A DNA stretch of 64,000 bases, taken from Botrytis cinerea B05.10 (lineage: Eukaryota; Ascomycota; Leotiomycetes; Helotiales; Sclerotiniaceae). Made by a program: the position numbers and the translations under genes. Under the pieces are notes generated by a model that did no database searches, was not told where the DNA came from, and worked only from the letters and a program-made list of their open reading frames with translations. Positions 30,907 through 42,401 of this stretch are shown here, one piece after another (position 1 is the first letter of the stretch; every line of letters starts with the position of its first letter). The stretch covers positions 1,612,001 through 1,676,000 of the forward strand of contig NC_037322.1 of assembly GCF_000143535.2 (NCBI RefSeq). Direction: 5' to 3'.

Positions 30907-31158
30907 TTACAATTCGCGTTTGATTCGATAAGACAACACTTCGCTATGTCTAAGATGGGAAGTGTAAATTGGAGCTGGGTCAGAATAAACGTGACCCGGA
31001 GCTAGTAAAGTGTCTTCGAATCTTTCAGTCATATCTTCCCAGCGAATATAAGTTGTACTTGGGCCAAAATCCAAATTAGGCAGTGGCCGCGCAGCCCTTG
31101 CTCTAATATCAGGCATGGTGAACATATTTTGAACTTTTTGGGGGGATATACGACGCAC
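30907..31158 (-). pseudogene. Unidentified gene fragment
   Basis: An open frame of about 95-100 codons, bounded upstream by a stop, carries protein-like composition (FGPSTTYIRWEDMTERFED and LLAPGHVYSDPAPIY). The first ATG inside it is near 31,125. No flanking exon could be joined. It may be a relic exon or a short fungal-specific gene, and I do not recognise the family. Confidence 0.25.
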
Positions 31159-31802
31159 CCACGTACTGTATTTGTCGAGGGACCTGGCCCTTGATAGATA
31201 TTATGCATAGTACCTAGTATTCATTAACTAAGCGCATCTACGACACGTGATTGCTCAATACCATGTACTACAATCAAGAAGCAAGAGACAAGATGATTTC
31301 AGAATTCTCAATCAATTATGAATCAGATTACGGAGTATAGATGCGAAGTTGGGTTTCGGGAAAGAAAAGTACGAAACCCGCCCATCACGAGCACCTGACT
31401 CACTTAGGTACGATATGACGAGGAGACTTGTATTGCGCCCTCAAAGGGTTAACATAATCATATTTAGATCCAGATTCAGATCTAAATACATCTATCTGTC
31501 GACATATTCCTTTCCGCAATAGCATTGCATAGTCGCCGCCACAATTTCGCTTTTGGTGCAAGCACCGGTGTTCCATGGAAAAAGTTCCATGGTTAGCACC
31601 GATGATTTGGTATGAAACAAAGGAAAAACTCCCAAGAAATCACGTATTTCAATCATGTTGATTCTAGATGAGATTTCTTTCTTGACATAATTGGTCTTGT
31701 GTCTTTTAAAAACCACCATGATTGAGTTCTTTTGGGTATTTTATGATTTTCTTGTTCCTTACATCATACATATATCAACCCCCAACTCCTTTACAACCAC
31801 TA

Positions 31803-32147
31803 CTACTTCATGACCCCTACTACGATCCCGATCACGACTACAACTACCTTTGCCATAGAACAGCCACTCTCTATCTCGAATTTCCCATAATAACATGGAT
31901 ACCCAATGATCTTAAAAATCTGGTGAACCTTCCGCAACTTGTGAATGGGGTTCAACTCGGAAGTCTGAATAATGGCGTGTAGTTCGGGAGAAAGAATGAA
32001 ATCCTCTGGGCAGATTACCAGATGAGTCGTTTTCAGAAAGAGGATGAATGTTTGAAGGATGTCTGGGGGCCTTGATTGCGAAGACAACTTATCTGGGATG
32101 TTAAAATCATATAAAGTTGGGGAGGGTGAGTTGAGGCCAGGTTCCAT
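31803..32147 (-). CDS. Hypothetical protein
   Basis: A 114-codon ATG-initiated frame has balanced amino acid use (YDFNIPDKLSSQSRPPDIL, then LHAIIQTSELNPIHKLRKV). It ends in a valine- and isoleucine-rich hydrophobic tail (VVVVVIGIVVGV) that could be a C-terminal membrane anchor or a translated repeat. No homolog is recognised. It could be the last exon of a larger or decayed gene. Confidence 0.3.
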   Translation of the reverse strand: MEPGLNSPSPTLYDFNIPDKLSSQSRPPDILQTFILFLKTTHLVICPEDFILSPELHAIIQTSELNPIHKLRKVHQIFKIIGYPCYYGKFEIESGCSMAKVVVVVIGIVVGVMK

Positions 32148-33891
32148 TTGTCCATGATGCTGATCATTGGCAGGCCTTGAAATGAATCATAGGGAGGACT
32201 CCCGTTCCCCTTCCCGCCTTGACTCACCTCACCCCTCCCAGATGACCTCCAAACTCCCCTCCACACCAAACAACCCTCAGCATCTCGTCGGACACTAGAT
32301 TTTGTTCATGCCTCAAGTATAGTACCTCATATGAATTGCATCAAGATGGTAAATTTGTTGAGACTTGAGTTTCATTGTACAAGTGAATTCGAATTTCCTC
32401 AATTGAAATGACAGGGGTAGGGATACTGAAAGTTGGTCTATTGCGAATTGGTTTACTGACGATTGAAATGAGGTAGATATTATACATTGAGATGTGAGTT
32501 ACTAATGGAATGTTGCCCCTCAACTCTTTCAAGACCACCAAATGATGATGTAATTGGTCCAGGAAATCTATCTTGTTTACGAAGTTCTAATGACAACTCA
32601 CCATTATGAGAGCCGAACGCTGATGGGCGTCCGATCTAGGTTCTAGGGAAGTCTGCATGAATCGTCGGGTGATCAAATTGAGAACTTTTCTCCTTTGCTT
32701 AATTGTGGTGGCGAAAGTTGTTCTTCATTTTCTAGTTGAGATGTCAGGACACACGCCCATGCCGATCATGGTTTGCAAATGTAGAGAAATAGAGGATCAG
32801 ATTAGGAACGCGCATTTTGGGATTCGAGGGATTGTTAATTCATTCTGAAGTTTCCAGCTTGAACTGATATCATAGCCATTCCTTTCATTATATGGAGTAT
32901 TTTTAGAACAAATAGTGACAAAATTTAACTTTCTAGTGTATAGTAACTGTGCACAGCTATTCGTCAATTCTAAAATTCACACCAAAGACAAGCATTTTGT
33001 TCTATTAATAATTTTAAAATTTCCAAAAAAAACCAACTTTCTAGGAAAAACACCCCAGGAAAATTCCTTACAACCTTTTAGGTCATATGTTTACATAATG
33101 TTGTAGCTATATCGATCCAACCTCAGGCGTTGATTAGTTATTATGTCCTTCCAGGCAGGGGATGTCATTTTTGGCCATACCCGGACAGGACCTATAAAAG
33201 CCTCCTTCAGGTTTGTCTCTGAAGCGCCCGTTAGTAAGACCACCTCTTCCCGCTAGTAGCTGATGTCTTCTCATGTGTTTCTGAAGAGCTCTTTATTTTT
33301 AAAGATATCAGGAAGTGAAAAAAAAAGATTACAAAGGTTGGAGGAGGCTTATATGCCCAACCCCTTCACATTATATAGGTTACAGTAATATTTCTCAGCA
33401 AAGTTCAATAACGTCTTATGGTGTGTATATAAGCCATTTAGAGGTTAAATTGGTTTGTATTGATTATATCTATCCCCTTCGTCGGAAGAGAACCTATACT
33501 ATGTGAGCCTCTATCCCACTCTACCTATGTAGAGTACAGAGTACAGCAACAACAAATAACCATATATCCTAAGAACAGAGCAACACCCTCCATCGGCGAA
33601 AGAGAATGAGTGAAACAAGTCATCACAAGGCGGGGGGCTCTCTCAGAGTCATCAGAGATCAATGTACATCAACTATGTAGGTCGGAAAGAGTAATGTCGA
33701 GAATAAAACAGCCCACAAAATGACAGGATCTCAATTTGGTTGTGGTTCGACAATTCGATTGTTTTGAAGCCACGTTTGACTCAATGCCTCTATGATATTG
33801 GTTAGTATTTGAGTTTATCTACAAGGGATTGAATGTAAATTTATAACTTACTATACATCCACATTGCAAATACAACACCCAAAAATGCCCA

Positions 33892-34332
33892 TCAATATTT
33901 TTTGTAAACGTGTAAAGCGTATAGGCAACCAGGCGGAAATGCTGCAAGTAAGAATTTTACGAGGCTGCGAGGGGAGTGTCTGAGTTTGAAACATGTGAAA
34001 TTGAATAGAGCAAAGTTGAATACGGGTAGAGCCAAGTTGAATCCGGCCATCATTGTTGTACAGAAGCCGAAAACCTTGGAAATATTGGCACCATCTCCGC
34101 CGTCTATGAATTTAGTAATCATATTGACCAATGCAAGAGCCAAATCAGATATGATGCCGATTGATTGATAGATGATGAAGACTTTAGAGATCTTAAGAAT
34201 GATAAGTTTAATGGTATTTCTTGTTGGAGTAGTTGGTTCGAGTTTCTGAATGTATTTTCTTGCGAGGAACGATACAAAGAGGAATGGGATGCGGAAGGTG
34301 GTGAACGAGCGATCTTTGAATAAGCAGAACAT
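33892..34332 (-). CDS. Hypothetical membrane protein
   Basis: From the first ATG at 34,332 the frame encodes 146 aa (the open frame reaches back to a TTG at 34,401). The protein is hydrophobic and basic with three likely membrane-spanning stretches (around IPFLFVSFLA, IIYQSIGIISDLALALV and FNLALPVFNFALF). It ends in a positively charged tail. No family is recognised. An E2F/MBF-like palindrome and short tandem repeats lie 220-300 bp upstream. Confidence 0.4.
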   Translation of the reverse strand: MFCLFKDRSFTTFRIPFLFVSFLARKYIQKLEPTTPTRNTIKLIILKISKVFIIYQSIGIISDLALALVNMITKFIDGGDGANISKVFGFCTTMMAGFNLALPVFNFALFNFTCFKLRHSPRSLVKFLLAAFPPGCLYALHVYKKY

Positions 34333-34549
34333 GATGGAGCTTTTCCTAAGCGGTGAGCTCGGGCTAATATTGTTATTCAATACGTTGCTGTAAGATTTCA
34401 AGTGAGCTGTACCAATTCAATCGAGTTGATGAATCTTGGATTAGGCGCTGTAAGCTTTTGAATGTTGTGAGTTTTTGGATGTTGTGAGTCTTTGAAATGT
34501 TGTAAATTAGTTGTTGAAACGACAAAGCTATATAGATCAATGCTACTGT

Positions 34550-34575
34550 CGGTTATTTTCGCGAAAAATTAACCG
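34550..34575. promoter_or_regulatory. TTTTCGCGAAAA palindrome within a larger inverted repeat
   Basis: The core TTTTCGCGAAAA is a perfect palindrome, and the outer CGGTTA and TAACCG arms extend it to 26 bp with a one-base offset. The core resembles the E2F/MBF cell-cycle consensus (TTTCGCG). A GGAACACTAGA repeat follows at about 34,605. A role is inferred only from the motif. Confidence 0.35.
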
Positions 34576-35693
34576 AATACCTGCCAAGACTTTATTTCCT
34601 TGAAGGAACACTAGAGGAACACTAGAGGAGCACATGTGAGGCGATATTTTTCTGAGAGTCAACTCAGAACTACATTCTTTCTCTCAATACAGCACTCTCT
34701 TTCAACTCAAAGGCTACTGTATTATAATCTTAAACGAATACGAAAGAGACTAGCTCTTTCAATAGCCTTTAATCAACGTCTATTAGTTCTTGTATATAAC
34801 TAGCTCTTTATATAAAATACAATTTGACATTTAGGACTTGCCACTGTAAATGCTACATTATCCGTATCCTTCTCATTCATCCATTTCTACACTCTACACA
34901 TATACACCAATTTAATAATGCCACCATTGGATACAGACTGACAAAACACTTCTCAACTTTCGAAAATTTCAACAATTTCATTCTTCAATTATTTGGTATC
35001 AAAATCTATCTGTTGATTGTTTAATCTCTAATAAACCATTACAAGAATTCCTAAGCTGTACGAATTGCTACCCCAAGAGATACTTATAAGTCCATTTTTG
35101 CACTGTCCCATCAGTCTGTACACCCACTGGTGGGCTACCTAGTGAGTCTAAATCATTTTAAACAAACAGTAAGTTCCAGATATTCACTCAGCTATTTAAT
35201 CGCGAATTCAATCTGGTTGCGCTTTCTCTACTGATTAGCCTTTTGAAAACCCCTGGTGTTTATTTCATGAAGATTCGTTGAATTTGTGGCTTCAAGATAG
35301 TGGAGACAGACTTTTTTTTGTACTTCGGAGAGTATCTTATAACTAAATCTCCCCTCCTTTCTTCTTTCTAGAATCAATTTCACCAAAAAAACTTTCTACT
35401 TTTATATCTATATTATATTCCATCAAAAGCGACCTCTCCAGAGCCTCCAGTTCAATACCCTATTGCATATCAAACTAAATACTCGCAGGCTTACATTTTG
35501 TATCTAACTCTTCCTTTCCGGTCTTTTACTTGTATCATCAACTTCTTTTTTGTGTGTAATCCGTATCTCCTTCTATTCTTTTATTTTCTGCCTTTCTCAA
35601 AAATAGTCAAGCCCTTTACTTGATTGTAATTGTTATGAATTTGGGGCGCGATAATAAGCAAAACAAACCAATCAGGTCTCTTAATGCACCCAC

Positions 35694-36040
35694 ATGTTTA
35701 GCATGAGCCCATTAGTACTTCGGAAATACATTCCGGCATTTTCAACTACCTTTGACGATGTAGATAATGATGAGTATCAATATCAACAAGACTTTAATGA
35801 TGAGGGTAAGGTTGGATCTGAGCTCGACAAAGGTGGGAACGTTAGTAGTCAACTTTCTGTTCCCGTGAAAATAGAAGCCTAACCCGAAATACGACCAAGA
35901 ACGCCGCTCGGGAAGTTATTCACGTATCAGATTCGGACGACTGTGCATCTGAGCTGGTGAGACGAATTATTAATACACTGGAAATGGAAGTCGCAGAGGC
36001 AATAGGAGGAAGAAAACCTGACCGAGCTCTTACAAATTAG
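35694..36040 (+). pseudogene. Frame-shifted acidic ORF
   Basis: The first frame encodes an acidic 62-residue stretch (FDDVDNDEYQYQQDFNDEG) and stops at 35,880. The adjoining frame from 35,882 continues with protein-like sequence (AREVIHVSDSDDCASELV and TLEMEVAEAIGGRKPDRAL) to a stop near 36,040. No intron of reasonable size joins the two, so a frameshift is likely. The VSDSDD-type motif is common in mobile-element and nuclear proteins, but no family can be named. Confidence 0.25.
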
Positions 36041-38199
36041 TCACCTTCATGTGTATCCCAAGCGAAGCATTTGGTTTGTTTCGTTCGAGTTGATCCAATC
36101 ATTTGTAAGAATTTTTTTGAGTAAAATCGCCTGCTTATAAAAAATCTCTTTAATTCGTTAAAATAAAAGCCTATTGATGCAAAGCAAGTCCTTAGTAACA
36201 ATCGGGCAAATACAATTGCGTATGTTGGCTCAATGGATAATTACCAAAGAACCCTATTCTCTGCTTCAGGTACGAACACACCGAGAAATTCTATAATAGA
36301 GTTCTGGGTAACAATCCCAAGGAGACACTTGCCTACAATTCGACAATAAAATCCTTCCAAGAAGACCTTATAAACCCTAGTTTTTGGCGCTGATTCATTC
36401 AAGAAAGGTTCCACCCCCCAGATCTAAGATAATGATGTTTTTGCCTTCCACCCTCCTAGTCGCTGTTCTTTTCCTGTGCAGCGGCTCCATTCCCTCTTTG
36501 GTCGACACTTCGAAATTATCCATTGCCCTGTGTATCCTCTGTCCCATGTCATAACGCTAGTGGTATATTTACAGCTCCGATTCTCAGAATAAATATGCGC
36601 AACAAAGCCTTGATATCGTGAAGCCAAGGCCAATGACCTTGATGCGGTGTTGGTATAGTGTTGGTACCTACTCGTGACCCTTGTCACAGGATGCACGTCA
36701 TCCATTTAACATCTTGACTTGGGGTTGAAGTCAAGCCCAAAGACCCGAACGACACCTAGATTGAGTGGAAGCTTGCTTTCTGTTCTCGCTTATTTAGATC
36801 AAGAGGGGTAGATATGAAGATCTTACCTATTATTATTAGGCCGAGGGAAGGAGACTTGGAAAGGGAGCATATTCTATGTGCATGTTCTATATCCTTACTT
36901 TATTGACATGATGGGATTAGGTAGCCAATCGCCGTTCACAACTCAAAAAAACACCCATTCCTTGTAGTTTGACAAGGCGCAAACAAGCATACAAGTAACA
37001 TAAGTGTGCTGTGCTGGATATCCCAGCAAATGATATTACAAATAGTACAGTCCAAATGGCTGCGAGAGTTGATCATATGTTTCATGAAGACCACTGAAGG
37101 CGCAATGAATTGATTAATGTAATGATGAGTTTTCAAAATTATTCCAAACTTCATTGCCGTGTATACGCACGATTTACACAAAGGGCATGAAACATGCATC
37201 CAGACATAGAATCAATTTCATACATAGTAGCTAGATACTACCCTGAGCTACCCTGCCTAGCAGCTTCTAAAACCCTAAATTTTATTCCTCACGTGAATTC
37301 TGGTTAAACACGGAACCTCGACGCTTGATTCATTGTTGTTCCATTCATATCTCCACCACAAATAATTCAATTGAGTTGATAATGAATGCAAAATGGTCGC
37401 AAGAACTAGAGAACCCAAGACCTCCCCTGAATTGCAGGACCCACCCACTCTTCCTCCCAAAAAGCCCAGCTGTTTTGGTCACAAACACATATTGCGCTAA
37501 TAGCTTGGGGAGCTAGCCTTGCGCGCATCATGGTTAGCTGGATGTAACTATGGAAACAGGGAGGTTCATTATGAAGAGGGTAGGGGTTGTCTTTTCGCGA
37601 GAGCCATACCGGCTGGAAGACCTTTCTCGAGGTGTATGCCGATGGGGTGGGGTGAGACTTGAAATGGTGACTCGAGGGAGAGTGCGGGGTTGGTATTACA
37701 GCACCAAGAAGGGAAGTTGTGCTTAATTTCAGTTTTTTCTTCAGTTTTCAAGCCGCATTTCATCCAACAAGGATCATTTATCGACAGAAATCCGCGGAAG
37801 ACAGGCAACACTGCACCAAGAAGAGGTTCACTCCGACAAGCGGGAACATATATGACGGCTAAACAGAAGCGAACTTGGCGAGAGCCAAATCTGGAGGAAG
37901 ACGAAATCACAATGAAGCGAGATGGCTCCGCTGGAACGCACACTGATATGTGGCGTGGAATACCAGTGTCCCGCAATCATTATTATAAGCAAGTACCTTG
38001 TTCCGCTATCTTCATGGTCCTGGATCTTATCTAGCACAAGGCTAAGGCGTCCTTCCACACATATAATCACAAGCAACAATGCAAATAATTACACAACCAC
38101 GGGACAATCACTAATACTAATGATATCACAGATCAGACAGCTCACTGTCTACACCATCGATAAGACCAGACTACTGTCCAACCACTACACCGATCAAAT
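36041..38199. other. Intergenic, nothing recognised
   Basis: Short overlapping frames of both strands only. Two mutually antisense frames near 37,570-38,030 (135 and 114 codons) have no recognisable domain and look like chance openings. Confidence 0.45.
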
Positions 38200-39180
38200 A
38201 TACCTTGGTCCCGATCAGGCCGGTATCAACTGGGGGTTACTCATCTTTTTCTCCAATACAAACAGAATCGCCGTGTTCTACAATTACCCCTACACCACCG
38301 CCTTCTCCTCCTCCACCTCACAATCAATCTTCCCACCGCTATCTTCATCACCCCTCTAGCCGATCTCCTTATTATACACCAGAGATCGCCCAGAAGCAAC
38401 CGTTTGAAAGTCGCGATTATATAGTGAACCGAGTGCGCGAGAAAGACCCTGCACTTTTGGGGCAGAGAGAGAACGTCAGGGAAGCTCATCAAGTCGTGAT
38501 ATAGAAGCGAGAAAATGTAGAGGTGCAGGGGTTGCGGGTGATAGAAGAGGTAATCCTGGAGGAATTCAAGGAATGCAAGAGACTCCTCGTCGTGGCGGTG
38601 GTTATAACTCGAACTCATCCTCATAAGATATCACTTGGCACAGTGTATACGTTTTGTAGCTGCAGAGCTCCTCTGGTTATTAGCAGTACTAAAGGTGCTT
38701 TCGAAGAGGGCGTGGGTGGATTGTTTATTTTCCTTTGATAAGGGGGAAGGGGCATGACAGGAGGGACATAAGGGACCCTCGGTTTATCGAGTCACCCCAT
38801 GAAGGGTCTGATAGGGATGAATGTTATCAGGCGTTGTTTGAGGTAACTTTATCGGGCTTCTGGTTGGGTTTTATTCAACAAATTTGCCGGAAGATCGAGG
38901 CATGTGCACTACATAGTCGACAATGCATACATTCACAGGCCTGCTTCATTCATTGTGAACAGATTTTGAGCCCCGCTGTCTTTGCAGTAAGACTACTACC
39001 GAAAGCCTCTTGGGGCTTACGTTTCCAGAGTGGAGATTGGTGACGTGAAGCTTCTAGGTAATGCGACGGCAATATCCGATAAAGCGCACAGCAAAGAGAT
39101 TGCTGAGCAGGAACAGGAAGTAACCGTCTATATGGCGCCCTTTGTCAAGGTAATTAAACTACGAGTTATCACCAAAGGAT
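38200..39180 (+). pseudogene. Decayed coding region, unidentified
   Basis: Protein-like segments appear in successive, shifting plus-strand frames: a proline-rich part (TITPTPPPSPPPPHNQ), then EIAQKQPFESRDYIVNRVRE, a glycine/arginine-rich part (GAGVAGDRRGNPGGIQG), then HYIVDNAYIHRPASFIVN, and finally KPLGAYVSRVEIGDVKLLG running to about 39,149, interrupted by stops. No set of introns of normal length repairs all the breaks. It is best read as a relic of one gene. I could not identify the parent. Confidence 0.3.
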
Positions 39181-40503
39181 CTTTCATCTCAGCTTAATCG
39201 CTGAAGAATTTCAACTGCTACAAACCCAGTGTTGAATAGCACCTCAAAAATCATCATTCATACATCGAAGCTCACCACCTCTACCCACCTCGCGTTGAAG
39301 GGAATAATCTTTTTCCTCCACGCTGGTACATCGAACTGGGAAGCACAGTCAAGTAATCATAATCAAGACGACCTTTTCCCCACTCATTTTGACTTTTCCC
39401 TCGATAATGATAAAAATTTAAAGTGTCACCAACGCAAGTTTTCTACTTGAAGTAGTATTCAGGATGAATGAAGACATTAGATTCCAGTATTATTCCAAGC
39501 GTATTCCCCCTCTCATCCAAGAGAATCATGAATAATAGACCCTTCAGATGGAAATTCACCTTTGAGGTAAAGGCTAGATCTATACTTGCGAAACGAAAGT
39601 ATGCGCACACAAAAATTGCATTGGCTGATAACACGGCGAGTACCTTGGCCGGGATTTGAGGATCTTCAAAATTTCAAGGGTGGCGTCACTTTCTTACCCT
39701 GCCCTTCTCTATTTATATTTACATTCATATATCTCTAGTTCTCTGAATTTTATGTCTCTCATATTTTTGGGAGCTAAGTAAATGTTAAATGAAGAAGTGG
39801 ATTGATTACTTTTGGTCCACATTGATTTAGTTCGAAAAAGGAGAAGTGAAAGGCAAAGGCTAAGCGAAGAGTAAATGCGTGGAAGATTGGGAGGGGTGAA
39901 AGAAAGGGGCTTAGAGGTAAGGAGTTTGAATCCCAGATAGTAAGAACTTGTAGGCTCTGATTAGTTTGGATTTATATTGGAATTTTTTTTCTATATTTGA
40001 TAAATTAGCAGGAATAGGGTCTGGGTGTTCTGTGTTCACTCGCTTAGGAGAGGGGTTGTCGATCAGATATGGGGTTTGATTATAGCGATTGAAGAGAATG
40101 TAATACGTCCCTGATTTATAATAATTAGCTAGATGTATTTAACTGTAGCATTTTTACAATCCGTATATCCTTGTATCTATTTGGAGTATTGATTATGAAG
40201 AATCTATGGTTCGGTTCAAATGACCTACTCGTTACTGTACGGTCAGACATATTCACCGGACAACCTCTTGATATCTGTATGCTTTTGAAGCAATGAATGA
40301 TTTACGGCTCTCATTCGGCAATGCCTCGCAAGTACAGCATCATGTTGTATTTCTGCACCATGCTGTAGCATTTACCCTCAAGCTTTTCTTTGAAAAAGTA
40401 TTTTTAAACCTTGGATTCTGCCGGAGAACAACTTTGGTCACCCACATCTTCCCTACCTTCTGATCAAGTTTTGGGCATATCTCAAATCTCAAAGGTCCAC
40501 GCT
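39181..40503. other. Intergenic, nothing recognised
   Basis: No frame with recognisable content. The 3' part is A+T-richer and presumably held the promoter of the decayed protease-like gene that follows. Confidence 0.45.
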
Positions 40504-42401
40504 ATGAGTGTGCCTGTGCGCAAGATGGACGCTAAATCCACTTCATTCAAGTCTACGACTATGAATCAATATGAGAAAGACATAGAGTCTTTTCTTGTTC
40601 CTTCCTATTACACAAAAATCAACAATACTTTCAGAAAGACATTCCTTAGCATTACATACAGAACCATTTCTGACAATTCAACTCACATTCAACAGAAAAA
40701 CATTCGACGCCGAAATATGTCTCACCTTTGGCTTGTCAAAGAAAAAAACCACTCTGACTATGGTCTTAAATGGCAGGAAGTGATTGCTACCAATCAAGCT
40801 CCCAATGTCGTCCTCGGTCCACACAGCTATCATTATCCCCCAAAGAAGAGCGTGTTTGCTGTTCAAGGTCCAAAAGATCAGCCATATATTCAAGACTTCG
40901 AAAACAACATCCGCTTACCACTCCAAGATTTTCTTGTCTCCCGGCTATCTGATTGTACATGGACCTTGAACGTTCTCCGACTTGGCTTTGAGGGCAACAG
41001 ATATGACAATCCCATTGTCATTCATCTATTTGTTCAAACCCCAGACTACTTCCCCGACAATGCGGACAATTCTATCAAGGTTCTGGAAGGCATCGAGGAG
41101 GTTGTTTCCCAAAATAAGAAGACCCTCGAAGAGGACGTATCTCTTTATACTCACTTCAACTCGTTCATTGGGATATTCAACTGACTTGAAATATTTAGAT
41201 TCTTCATCGACATCTGCCAAATTCATGGCTCAACACTAACAGGCTCCATACCGCAAAGATATGGAGAGATTAATCTCACTCATAATTTGGCAAACATTTA
41301 TGAAGAATACACTCCACGACCTGGTATCTCGATTGGGCGTGAAGATTACACGATTGCTTGCTCCTTGACTGGCTTCCTGAAACAAAATGATGACATCTAC
41401 AGTCTCACTTGCAGACAAGTTGCTTTTCCGGACGACAACTTTCGATCTGAATACAAATATCGAAATGGAGAGGAAAAATTGCAAGTATCTATACCCGCAC
41501 TGAAGGATCATGTCGAGACCAAGAGAAGATTGAAATCTACTCTTGACAGTATCGAATTCGCAATCAAAAATTCAGCATTTAAAGATGCAGCGAATATTGA
41601 TAAAAAGTATAGAAACGAAATTCTTCGAAAGGCCGCTCTCATTCGATACAATGACGCTGAAGACTACTGCCCTAATGCTGGCTACGTTTCTGCTGCTCCA
41701 GAGGAACGGCGCAAAGTTCCTAGTTATGTTGGAAATCTCGATTGGGCTATCATCCATAATGTTTGCGCTGCTCCCAGTAACACAGTAAGTCATTCATTCC
41801 GATTCATGATCCTCTTTGTGTGTAGAAATGCTAATTTCCATTGTAGTTACCCCAAGCAAGATTTCTAAAGAACCTCAAATCTCCAACTTGATTCAAAGCA
41901 AACAAGAAGAATGCCAGTGGTCAAACGATGAATGCAAAGCATTTGATTCGAAATGCCAGATGTTACAAGATTCCGAGGAATTTGTTATCAAGCACCCCAG
42001 CCCATCTTCGGTTCTTTGCACAAATAAAGTCTACTTCAAGGCACCGAGTCCAACATTGGATTGGTTGGCATGCGAAATGAATTGCTTCAAAAGCATCCAC
42101 CATCGAGAAGGCCATGGGATTTCAGAGGAATGTGTGTTTGTCGGCAGACAGCACGGTGGAAGAGTATCTGGTGGAGGCGATTCTGGTGCTCTAATCTACG
42201 ATATCGATATTGACACTACAGATGGATGCCGACAAGCATACTGCGGCTCTCATACCCATGGCTATGATTTGGGGTGGCAATCACCATGGAACCACCATTT
42301 CGGGCTTCAGGGATGTTACATATGCGACTCCCATTGGTGCAGTATTGAAGGATATCGAGTGTGAAATGGGATGGGATGAAGGAAGTCTTAGATTCTGCTA
42401 A
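40504..42401 (+). pseudogene. Broken trypsin/chymotrypsin-fold protease-like gene
   Basis: The parent looks like a fungal protein with an N-terminal domain of unknown role (WTLNVLRLGFEGNRYDNPI near residue 158) and a C-terminal serine-protease fold. Visible triad regions are LTCRQVAFP, where relatives would be expected to have His (LTCRHV), LDWAII for Asp, and GGGDSGALIYD for the Ser. The gene is damaged. An in-frame TGA lies at 41,182-41,184, after which the same frame stays open. An intron follows at 41,785-41,846. The next 14 codons (LPQARFLKN) then need a shift into the frame carrying GDSG, and a second shift near 42,200 restores the original frame for MIWGGNHHGTTISGF to the TAA. Several lesions together argue for a pseudogene, but assembly error cannot be excluded. 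Confidence 0.65.
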
